DNA of 64,000 nucleotides, taken from Onchocerca volvulus. Lineage: Eukaryota > Nematoda > Chromadorea > Rhabditida > Onchocercidae. The first letter of the stretch is position 1, and each line of letters opens with the position of its first letter. A program made the translations under genes and the position numbers. The stretch lies in NCBI GenBank assembly GCA_000499405.2, contig HG738137.1, positions 16,169,601 to 16,233,600 on the forward strand. Direction: 5' to 3'. Below the pieces are notes generated by a model. That model had not been told where the DNA came from, did no database searches, and worked only from the letters and a program-made list of their open reading frames with translations. This document shows, piece after piece, positions 50,155 to 60,704 of the stretch.

Positions 50155-53134
50155 ATAAGGCACTGATTCGAACTGATAACCCCGATGGAAATAACCTGTC
50201 GATACTTCTTGCTTCACTTTTTTTTCCTTTTTTGTCTTCCAGAATTTCCCAAAAAATTTGCCTTGTTTTCCCTCTTCGTCTTTCACAGATATCTTGATAT
50301 CAATTGGTTTTTTTTTTTTTTTTTTTTTTTTTATTTGTTTGTGTTTGCAAGTTTTTTTTTTCATTTCTAAGTTTGAATTCAGATTTAGTGCGTTGTTTGT
50401 TTTCAATTTTAGCACTTTCTCCGTTTCTTTTTTTGCCATTTTTTTTTTATAATTTTCAGTGCAATATTTCATCCAAAACTAACATTCACTTCAAACAAGT
50501 TCACTAAAATAAAATTTTACAGTTAGCGATTTTTCAAATTTGCTTTTGCATGCATTATTTAGAAATTGCATGGATAGCAGAAAGAAGAAAATGCAAAAAT
50601 AATTTGAATTAAATTGCCTCAAATGTAATTGAAAATCAGCATCTTATAGGTGCCCGTGGTTTTCGAGTTCATCGCAACTAGTGCCGAGATTCCCGTTGTA
50701 AATTTTATTGTTAAGAAAAATTAATTACTCAGTACGTACTTTACATTATTACTTGAAATTTCTTATGCTAACTTATCGGTATTATGTATAATATTATGTT
50801 TAATATTGTTATTGCAAGTATATTTAAGATGACGTAATGACTTATTGGAATTTTGGTTCAAATATCTTCGTGGGTTTTTGTCTGTTGATAATTTTATCTG
50901 TTTAGAAAGATTTTTCAGTTTTTTATTTGAAATTACGAACTATAAATTTGAATATATTTTGAGACTTTTTAAATCGCTTTAAAAAAAAAAAAAAAAGAAG
51001 AAAGGAAAAGAGAAAAGTAAATAGATGCTAGAATTATCATGTCAAATAGCAATAAAGGATAGTACCTGATAATAATAGTAGTAATAATAGTTATCATGGA
51101 ACAGCAGATTAATTGTTTTTGTGATATAGACATTTAAAAATTAGTAATTTCAACTTTGAACTCTAAGTACCATAAGATTATATTGAATTTACATATGCAA
51201 AGAAAGAGATAGGTGTATATATATATATATTTATATATATACATATTTCAGAAGAGAAAGAATGATCAAACTGAAGAGTGCTTCAAATATTAACGTGTAT
51301 TCATCATATTGCAGTGTGGTGATAACTTTTTTTTTTTTAGAAAATCATTAAAAAACACGCATAATCATTATCTTCATTTATTATTATTCACTATTTCCTT
51401 TTCATCACTGACGGTTGTCTACTTATTATTTAGCATTATTATTTCGTGTACTTCAGTGTATTTTTTATGTTAATTTATTTCTCATTATTTTGTATATCTT
51501 CGTTATCATACACACTATCGCACATGAGCTTTTTCTGTTTTCACCGTGTATGCTACTTTTTGGCACCAATTATTTGCCATAATTAGAACAACAAATTCGA
51601 TAAATATCTCAGAAATAATTTCAAAAAAAAAAAAAAAAAGGAAAGAAAAAACGAAAAATTCTGTTTTATGACCATTTTACAACATTTTCGACAATTTATT
51701 TATGAAATATTCGCTGTCAAATCTGTGCATTTTTTTTTTTTTTTTTTTTGCATTATTAAGTATTATGTATTGAAAATCGATTTTATTTTTATTTCTGCTA
51801 TCTATCAAATTCTCTGTAACTATATAAATTTGTTCATCTTTTCGGTTGTTTAAAATAGTATCATTGCGAAAGTGTTTCTGTGAGAATATTGATCCGTTTA
51901 TGAATTTTGAACATTCATGGACTTTGAATTTTGAATTCTAAACATTCATTACATGCATTTCTCTGAATAATAACGCAGTTCCTCGTTTATATTTTTTAAA
52001 TGCAGAAAATGCCGAAAATGACATGCATTGAGAATTTCCCAAAAAAAAAGACTCACTATGTTAAATATTTTGTTCAGTCTTCTCTTTGGTAATCGTACTT
52101 TTACATTTTAAATTACGAATATTGTCATGCAATAAGCGGAAAAAGCTCCTATTGTTTGAACCGAAGATATAACAAATTGATATGGCATTATTACTGAATA
52201 ATAAAGAATTTTTTTGAAAAAAAGAAAAGAGAATGGAAACTATTTCAATACCTATCACGGCTAGCCAGATTTCTTGGACGATGGAGCTATCAATTCTTCA
52301 GTGTTCCAATTCAAAAATCTGCAAAAAAAAAAAAAAAAAAAGAAAAAAAAGATTTAATGCAATTTTTCAAATTCTTCAAAAGCTGACTTGAGGGTGCATG
52401 TTCTGAAATAATAAGGATTTAAAAATTAGCTGTAAATATTAAATTACTCGAGTCAAGAGGAAAGTTCATTAGACATATAAATGTTTTCTTTAATTTTGTT
52501 TTTTGTTTTTTTCATGCGACGAAACGATAAACGCAGTCATTTGTATATCTTGCGACATGCATTGATTACAGTATTGCCAGAATCAGGCTCAATCAACTTA
52601 ATGATCAATGAATTTCTGAAAAGGACTTATTCCTGAAGGGAAGACAACACTGCAAGAAAGAATTGGAGATGAGGGCGAACTTGGGACTTAAAATGATAAC
52701 TAGAAGCTAAACAAACGAGTGCCTTCATCAATTTGATTTTTGTTTACTAATTAGCTGTTGGTAGTTGTGACAGTCGCATCCATAGCAAATCAAATATCAT
52801 ATAACGATTTTTGATTGTGTCTAATATTTATTTATACCATTATCGAGAAATTGATGTACTGGAATGAAAGAATAATCCTGACAGTTAAGAAGACAAAAAG
52901 ATCTTTTCTAGGAAAGTTTGCAAATAATGCAAAGAATAGTACTGCAGAAGGGAAATAAATAATCAATGATAAGACTCGAACTTATAATACCACATGATGA
53001 CGAAAAGGAAATTTGAAAATCGAAAGATAAATTTCGCAGATTTTGGGGACAAAATTTGATCTTTTATTTATACCTCTTTAAAGATACAGTATCATTTGTT
53101 TAAAACGCGAATGTTCTATTATTATATTAAGACT

Positions 53135-53433
53135 ACTTTTATCTGTCACAGGTTCGACAAGTAAAAAAAAAGAAAAGATAGGTAAACGCACTTAACCGAA
53201 ATGTTGTTTCAAAATTTGAAAGCAATCGCTGGAGAACTTGCACATTGAAAGTAACAATGTGCTACTTTGCAACAAATAGGCGTGGTCAATAGATTCAACT
53301 CGCTCATCTATTTTTACCTGCCGCAGGTATAAGGTGAAAAAAAAAGAAAAAAGTAGATATATTTATACGAAAAGACACTTCTATCCGAATGTAACGTTGC
53401 GTCAAAATTTCAAATCAATCGGTGGAGAATTTG
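53135..53433. repeat. Pair of diverged direct repeats, probable mobile-element relic
   Basis: Copies at about 53135-53243 and 53312-53433 share the order CAGGT, an A-rich stretch, ACCGAATGT/CCGAAATGTTG, then TCAAAATTTGAAAGCAATCG (or a variant) and GGAGAA. Copy 2 is the better preserved. They are too diverged to be a recent duplication, and the units are more GC-rich than their flanks. The identity of the element is unknown. Confidence 0.5.
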
Positions 53434-54267
53434 AAAATGTTGTGTAAAAATAACGAACATTTTTATATTTTTGTTTACATAGATTATTAGTATCTGGTGA
53501 TTGCATTCATGCAACATCCCAACGTCATACATTCACGTTTCTGTGTACGTTTAAATGGTTGCTATCTTTTGAAAGAATGTTATTTATTGCCTCTTCTACA
53601 AGATGGATATAATTTAAATTGCTTTTTTCAATAAGCTTATGATAGCAGCAGAGATTGAGAAGAATTGCGAGAGAACAACAATGATGTGATAGGTTGAGAA
53701 AATGAATACATGATGATAATAAAGAGTTGAGAGAGGACGAAAGAAGTTAGATTATTAGCTTAGTGCAATCGCATATTTTAGTAGAATGAGCAGATAACTT
53801 CCTCGAAATGTTTATCAACACCTGGCGAATGGACAGGTAACTTTTCCAAGATGCTTAATAACCTAACAAATAGATATCTGTCCCAAAAATGCTTGAGCAT
53901 AGCTGAAGAACAAGTATCTTCTGTAGGATGATTGGCATCACAAGTGGACAAAAACTTCGACAGTTTGATGTTGTTCAAAAAAATGTTTTTGCTAGCTAAA
54001 CTTTCATTTTTTTTGCATTTAAGGCTGATGCAGACTCGTTAGTTGCCACGGTGACATCAAAAACTTTCAATTATGGTTATTCAACATGACCAACATGGGT
54101 TAGTATTTGGAAATAAATTAAAAATTGTCTGTTGCCATAGGAAAATGATCAGCAAAGATGATAAAATCATTCTCTCATATCCAGTTACGTTTATTTGGAG
54201 ATTACCTGTAAGAAGACAATATATACTGATGTAGTTGCAAATTGCATTTCTAGCCTTATTTATACCT

Positions 54268-57149
54268 ATGATTTGCTGCAAATTTAGAAATACAATACGA
54301 CGCGATCATATACCTAATGCTAATGATGCGACGAAATTTCTCAAGGATTTAACATTGGGAGCTAGCGCAGCGATTGTTGCTAAAACAATTATAGCTCCTA
54401 TCGAGCGAGTTAAATTAATCTTACAGGTATATTTCGATTTTACATTAATAATAATAATAATAATTAGATCATTAAAATTTTAACTTAAAAAATTATAATA
54501 TTATATGCAAAAAAAAGAAAAAAATGTGATATAATAGCAAAGAACTATAATTATAATAGTAAAATTACAATAATATATGCACTATATAATTTCATCTTTG
54601 CATTAATATTTTCGGGAAGTTTTCATATGATATTCCAAATTTCTATTTCTCAAATTTTCTGCATTTCCAATTTATAAAGACTGTGATACGTATTTAAATT
54701 GTTGTGTTTCGTTTTATTTTTACGCGTAGCATTCATTTTCACAAAGTCAAATGTTTGATAGTTACAGAAAACCGATCGAATATTTGAGTTATCGATAAAA
54801 AACAAGAATATCGAAATGAAAACATATCGGTCTATTGAAGTAATCCAATAATATCCTTTCAGTTGCAAAACGCACAGAAAACTATCGCAGTTGAGAAACG
54901 TTACAAAGGTATGCTTGATTGCTTTATTCGAATACCAATCGAACAAGGTTTTTTATCCTTTTGGCGTGGGAATTTGGTCAATATTGCTCGAGCTTGTTCA
55001 CAGGTATTGAGAAATTATTATGCCTTTCTTTTTTTATATTCCTTTCATGGATCTATTTTCAAGCATCGAAAAAGTTAAACTGTGAAGCCATTAGGTAGAT
55101 TTTTTTTTTCTCAACTGTTAATAAGTGAGCTTGATTTGTAAAGTGGCGATCAGGTATATCCGATATGCAATTCAGTAAAAAATGAGCTATAAAACTGAAG
55201 GACTTTTATCCAATATTACTTGGATTTGAAGTTATCGAGAAAATATGTCCTTGTTCTTATAAACCATACTTAAATTCATTATTGGATTTTCTTTGATCAC
55301 TAAATAACTGCGAAGACCTTGGTTATTTTTACCTGTAATGTTATCAGGAATCCCTTGGATTTGCTTTCAAAGATTTCTTCAAGATTTGGTTTCTTAATGG
55401 TGTTGATGGCAAGAAGGATCACTTCCGCCTTGCAGTAGGTTCATGAATTTATGCTTGAGTAAATTCACAAATCTTCAAGTTACTAATGTTATTTCATTTG
55501 TTTGCTGCAGTAATTCTTCCGGTATAAAAGCAGGTGTAGATGATTATTTTAATAAAATCTGTAATTAGGAGTATTAGAAATAAGCTACAAATATGTTTCG
55601 CTAAAAATATCATATGAGCTTAGTGGTATAGTTTTGAAAATCAACTAATTCTACTCTGAAGTTCTTATTAAAATCGAAATTGAAACTTATGGTTTTTGGC
55701 GACATTGTTTTTATCAAATAATGGTTTGTTTTTATTAAAAATATTCTAGTTTTTTAGGAAATCTCGGAGCTGGTGCTGCATCCGGTGTTGCAACTTACTG
55801 TATAATATACCCTCTGGATTTTGTAAGAACAAGGTGAACTCTTTTTATGAAATTTAAAAATTTTTATAGCTTCAAATAATTTTAATGAAATAATAGTTAA
55901 AGTTAGGATTTAAATTTTGTGATTGTTTAAGCTCAACTTGTGGCGTCATTGATATCTGCAAATTTGTTCCTGTAATTTTATTGATAGTCACGTTATTTCA
56001 ACGGTTTAATATTTAGATTAGCTATCGATATGGGGAAAATGGCATCTCGAGAATTCTCAGGTTTTTTCAATTGCATGTACAAGATATTCAAACATGAGGG
56101 AATTCGTGGATTGTATTAGTAAGTTATTTCTTTTATTTGCTTACAGCCGGAATATATTTCAAATCAGTTGTTATATTTGCGCAAGAGGAAGACGACAGAA
56201 ATCTTTTAAGTTCGGTTTATGAAACGAAAGCAAATTTGTTTCCAGTTCATCAATTACTTTTCTTTTTTGCCGCAGAAATTTGCATAAAATATAATTTTTG
56301 CAGTGGTTTTTGGCCGTCACTTCACTATATTTTTCTATATCGTGGAGCTTATTATGGTCTTTTTGATACAGCGAAAATACAAATAACTAAATATGGCAGT
56401 AGTGATATCAGTTTCATTAATGCTTTTTTGATTGGCCAGGTATTGAAAATATTTGCTTCAGATAATATGGAATACTGAAAATACTGACTCGTTGATGAAT
56501 TTCAAAAATTTAGAGAAAGATTTTTTGAATTAAAAGAAACATGCAGTTATGATTATAGGTAGTAACGTTTACAGCAGCTTTAATTTCCTATCCATTGGAT
56601 ACAATACGCAGACGTCTTATGATGCAGGCTGGTCGTAATGATGTACTTTACCGTGGAGTATGGCATTGTACCACAGTATGTTTCTCTCAGCTTTACAGAC
56701 TTAAAAATTAGTCCAGTTCAATTCGATCTTGATTTAGCAGTTTCAGATCTTTAAGAAATCCTTTTTTTTTTTTTTTCATAATGACGATTAGAATAATTAA
56801 TAAGGAAGTTATACAGCGAAGGGAAATTTCCTATGAACTAAGCTGTGTAACCCTTTTTTAAGGTTCTCAAATTTCAGCTTAAATCAGTGTAGTTCTAATC
56901 ATTTTTCTAGAATATGACACGCTTCCAGTAATTAGTATTATAGGAATTGTTATATTATGGGAATTTGGAACTAGTGCAATATTTGAAATCAATGCGATAA
57001 TCTTGATGATATTATGAAATCTATTACAGAAGATATGGTATGAGGAAGGCTTCAGGGCATACTTTAGCGGTTTATGGGTGAATACGATACGTGGTATTGG
57101 TGCTGCTCTAATTTTGGCCTTTTACAATGAATTTTCGAAGTATTTATAG
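54268..57149 (+). CDS. ant-1: ADP/ATP carrier (mitochondrial carrier family), divergent paralogue
   Basis: Role (known): exchanges cytosolic ADP for matrix ATP across the inner mitochondrial membrane. Seen: 8 exons, 313 residues, the usual length. The three carrier repeats have motifs [16 protein letters not shown] and YPLDTIRRR. Family-typical blocks include [31 protein letters not shown] and [15 protein letters not shown]. The transporter signature RRRMMM reads RRRLMM. The N-terminus is longer than usual (about 20 residues before the first repeat), and an AG right after the first five codons leaves the start open. Exons: 54268-54426, 54863-55003, 55348-55438, 55758-55833, 56017-56118, 56304-56439, 56559-56675, 57030-57149, all in phase. 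The divergent signature suggests a tissue-specific paralogue rather than the main isoform. Confidence 0.92.
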
Positions 57150-57751
57150 CATTGAAACCGTAGATAATTATTGATATGTAAGTGGTATCAAAATGTGATG
57201 AATCAAAGGCTATACTGCCTAATGTACCTCTTGAAATAAGACTTTATATCTTCTTTTGCTGAACTATCTCGATTCCAGAACATCTAATTTCTCATATAAA
57301 ATTCTAAAACCATAGAGAATTGCTTTCTTTCATATACACCTGCTAATTTGAAGCAACATTTTGATTACCATTCGCTAGCGTTGGAATGGAATGAAATTGC
57401 TATTCCGTTGTATGTTAGGTTAGCTCAGTTTGTATTGTATTGCGATACTTATATTTTAAATCTCAGAACGCTTTGTATATATGTGGGCAGAAGGAAAAAC
57501 AAAGAACTATTTCCTTCATAGCAAAAGCAAGTGGTGACAAATCTATTCGGCCAGAAATATCATGTTTGATGAAATTAATTCAGATTTTTAATCATTTCCT
57601 AAAAAAAAAAAAATGCATTTGAATGAAGAGAAATAGTTGTTGCCAATCAAAAGCAGTATGAATTTGAAACAGTATAGTTCAATACAATGAGCAAAAGAAG
57701 AGGTTTCTTTACATCGTTTGCAATCATTTGATTACTTATAGAGTTTCTCGT
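57150..57751. other. Convergent intergenic spacer
   Basis: 600 bp lie between the ends of the ADP/ATP carrier (plus) and the coiled-coil gene (minus), so both 3' UTRs must fit here. The plus-strand frame 57440-57622 has no start context or domain. No AATAAA for the carrier was noticed. Confidence 0.5.
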
Positions 57752-58380
57752 TTATTCTTCTTCTTCGCCAATTTTCTGCTTTCGTTTATAGCGAAATCGG
57801 CCATGTCTGCCACCTTCTATGCTGCTTTCCGAATTATTTTGATTACTATCATCGCAAAGCGATGCGTCGCTACAAAGTACCGAGGAACTAATTGACGATA
57901 AGCTGAGCTCCAATAATTCAGTGGTACTGAACGACTCATCGCTGCTATCCGTATTTTCAATATCTCCCTTTGAATGATATCCATCTATATGGTTCTCCTG
58001 AAAAAATTTTTTGGATGTCTCGAAAAATCTAGTTTTAACATTTAATTACAACTTTCATCTGTATATAATTGTTCCCATTCGCAATTATGAAAATCTTTCG
58101 GATGATATCGTGATTGTCTCCAGATAAAGATTTTCTGGAAGAATTTACGATATAATCTGTTAAGCTACTCCGATAAATCTACACAGACCCCAAGCGGTTT
58201 AATTTCCTGAGATTTCGGAGAGGGGAAGAAAAGAGATTGTAAGTATCCTACCATGAGTTTCAATTTTGCAATGTAAGCTCTTCGGCGTTTTCGAAGTTGA
58301 GCCATTTCTTCTTCGATATATGCAATTTTGTCTTTCAATTCCCTAATTTGTTCTCGAAGAGCACTCTCGCTTGATGCCAT
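57752..58380 (-). CDS. Small coiled-coil protein with acidic Ser-rich tail, unknown function
   Basis: Two exons (58380-58252 and 57997-57752) join in phase to 124 codons. The start ATG lies 54 bases after a strong acceptor (TTTGCAG at 58435), probably an SL1 site. Residues 1-43 form a charged heptad helix (REQIRELKDKIAYIEEEMAQ) followed by RKRRR. The second exon is rich in Ser, Asp and Glu (SSDESFSTTELLEL, SNQNNSESS) and ends with RFRYKRKQK and a run of Glu. This suggests a nuclear or scaffold protein, but I do not recognise the family. A further frame of 27 codons at 58134-58053 (KIFIWRQSRYHP) has splice-like ends but does not keep phase with the last exon; including it would give a different short tail. 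Confidence 0.65.
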
Positions 58381-58992
58381 TAGACTGATCAATTGGTTCT
58401 TATTTGACGGTATTATACGATCCGAATCGATAATCTGCAAATTTCTTGGCAAATTTAATAAATGATTCCAGATATCATAAACTCTTGTAATTATGGAATA
58501 ACAAATTTAAAGGAAATTAAAATGTACTAAATAGTTAATTTGCAAGCAATAATATAAGATAAAAAGTTTATTATAATTAACCGAGCTAAACTGTGAAGCA
58601 ACCAGTAACTGTGTTTATTTCAGCATGAAATGATCTTTAGCAATTGTTTCATGTCATTTAATATTCTTTTCCGATATTATGGATTGATGAGATCACTAAA
58701 TTACGATTTTTTCATACCTTTTGAAGCGATATTCAGACTATTGTTAAACATATTGATGAATTGACCAGTAGATAGTAATATGAGCTTATTTCATCACATT
58801 TATGACCTGAAATAAGTATTTAATGATCATTTAATCAACTGATACATTTTAAAATAATTCTCATGATGATGTAGTTATTAATATTGAGAACGTCTACGTA
58901 ATGATAAAATGATTATGAAGGAGGAGAGGATTCTTATCATGATAAAGGGACTGTTAAATGTGTTTCAAATTTAGAAGTAGCCTTTCGTAATA

Positions 58993-59133
58993 CAAGATGG
59001 ATGTTCTGTACAGGTATATATACATTTCACTCATTAAGTTTTTCTTGGAATTGATATATTGATAATGCACTGAAGGATGCGCATTATCGATTGCTTCTTG
59101 TTCCATTTATCAGAAAGATTATGTAGAAAATTA
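58993..59133 (+). pseudogene. Decayed partial copy of AMPK beta exon 1 end and intron 1 start
   Basis: The block AAGATGGATGTTCTGTACAG followed by GT matches the true exon 1 end and donor (60844-60864). The similarity runs on through intron 1 to AAAGATTATGTAGAAAATT, matching about 61023. Copy 1 lacks about 40 bp present in the real intron and carries many point changes, so it is old. The frame upstream is closed by TAG and has no ATG, so the copy cannot encode the N-terminus, but its 5' splice site is kept. Confidence 0.75.
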
Positions 59134-60582
59134 ACATAGAATATTTAGGAATCAGGACAAAAAAAAAAGCAGATAGATGAAAAATTAGGACAAAGAAGGG
59201 ACAAGTAAAAAAAAGAGCAAGAAGCAATGAAAAGGAAAAGCTGAGAAGCTGAGAGATTGGCAAGTCGGGACTTTGGTCAAGGAATAACGGGCCGCAACAG
59301 CTGACACGTGGTGTTTGATTGTTCAAAGTTACTCTATTACGTGGGTGTTGAGATGATAGGCATTCTTGCACTGTACTTTTTAAAGTTAATTTGCTGGTTT
59401 TATTGAAGGCTGATACGTGCTTACTTATGCCTAAGATAATAACAAAAAGAATTTTAGAAATAATTGTTTGCAAATTTTATTGAAAATTACACAAATTTGG
59501 GAAATAAGTTTCTTCAGAGAAAGGATGTCGAAGTAGCATTTGACCTTTCCAGAATATCATATTTGTTAATCTACTTTCACGATATACAGTCTACTTTAGG
59601 CGAGCAAGTTAAAACTTAAACATTCGCTTAAATAATGAATCAGTTTAAAGAAATAATTTTAATAATAGCTATTATAAACTTAAGAAATAATAATCATGTT
59701 ATCATGTCATATTATCATTTAATCTATGATTAACTTTGCATGACTATGACTAATTTTGGTGAAAATCTAGTTTTACTTATTAAATATATTATACCTATTA
59801 AATATAATGTATTTTCCTTTTATCTATTGTTTTCTATTATAATTTGTGTTTATCATTTGCTCTTTATTAACAGTTTCTTTCTTTTATTCTATTTTATCGT
59901 TATCTTTTCGTCTTCGTCACTCATCTTCTATTCTCTCAAACTCTTTCGCGATATTATTATCTCCATCGTTTTAAGCAATCGTTTTTTTAAGCATAAATCT
60001 TTCTCAAACTCTTTCATCTCTATTTCTTTATTATTTTCAATGCAAATTCCTTCTACTGGTCTTTAAAATTGGTAATGTAAATACACATCTAATTACTCTG
60101 TTGCCTAAGCATTATTTTTTTTTTGTCGACAAGAAGAAAGGATGAATAAAATTTTTTATTTCTTGCTTCTCATAGATTAGATTCCAAAATATTTCAAAAT
60201 ACTAATTAAAGCAAGTTCGGTAATGTATTTGTGAGTTAATGAAACTATTGCGATACTATTTTGATGATACTCCCAACTATTGCAAACATCTTGGGATTGT
60301 GGAGAATATAGAAGCTAGTTCAGCATATTTTTTAATACAGATAAAAAGAAATGGATGGGAATGATTCAATTATCCCAAATCCCAAACGACTGACTACATT
60401 TTATCCTTTTTTTTTTCCTTGAAAGCTTGAAAGATGAGATGTCGTCAATTGTTTTGTAATTATTTAATAATTTTATTGATCGCAAATTTAGTTAATTGTT
60501 TTGTTTCTATGTTTCTCTTTCTTTTCTTTTTTCCTTGCTTTCTCTTTTCCCTTTTCACTTATTTTATTCTAATGTTTTGCGA

Positions 60583-60590
60583 TTGCAGAA
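60583..60590 (+). promoter_or_regulatory. Candidate trans-splice acceptor of AMPK beta
   Basis: CGATTGCAG with a pyrimidine-rich tract before it ends 114 bases upstream of the ATG. It would leave a short 5' UTR after SL1 addition. Inference. Confidence 0.4.
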
Positions 60591-60704
60591 AAATAGTGTA
60601 AAAGTGAATATTCATTATTATAAAGAAGAACAACACTGAGTATAAAAAAAGAAAATCTTGTTGGGGTGAAACCGTGGAAGAAGACGAAGCGGACGGGTTG
60701 TGAC

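Larger units (their letters stand above)
49545..54267. other. Intergenic region after QSOX: 3' UTR and repeat remnants
   Basis: The first part is the QSOX 3' UTR; AATAAA at 50149-50154 is a candidate signal, which would give a UTR of about 600 bases. The rest has A/T runs, an AT microsatellite near 51219-51240 and decayed repeats at 53.1-53.4 kb. Minus-strand frames such as 53778-53978 show no recognised domain and no splice partner; they may be relics of a mobile element. No gene is supported. Confidence 0.55.
58435..60590. other. Intergenic region upstream of AMPK beta
   Basis: The region contains the decayed duplicate of the AMPK beta exon 1/intron 1 junction (58993-59133), E-box motifs CAGCTG (59298) and CACGTG (59305), and a low-complexity hydrophobic frame at 59740-60066 that I do not accept as a gene. 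Promoter elements for AMPK beta must lie here. Confidence 0.5.

Noticed and set aside
53778..53978. Minus-strand frame that looks like a decayed mobile-element protein
   Set aside because: No recognisable catalytic motif, no neighbours in frame; too short to support.
54235..54267. Upstream extension of the ADP/ATP carrier from a TTG
   Set aside because: No ATG in that part; ATG at 54268 or an unseen upstream exon is more likely.
56119..56303. Open frame through intron 5 of the ADP/ATP carrier
   Set aside because: It would insert about 60 residues into a carrier repeat. The GTAAGT donor and TTTTTGCAG acceptor are strong and restore the family sequence.
59740..60066. 108-codon plus-strand hydrophobic frame that could pass for a small membrane protein
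   Set aside because: Composition is almost wholly Phe, Ile, Leu, Ser and Tyr from TTT/ATT/TCT-rich DNA. It has no splice partner, domain or start context.
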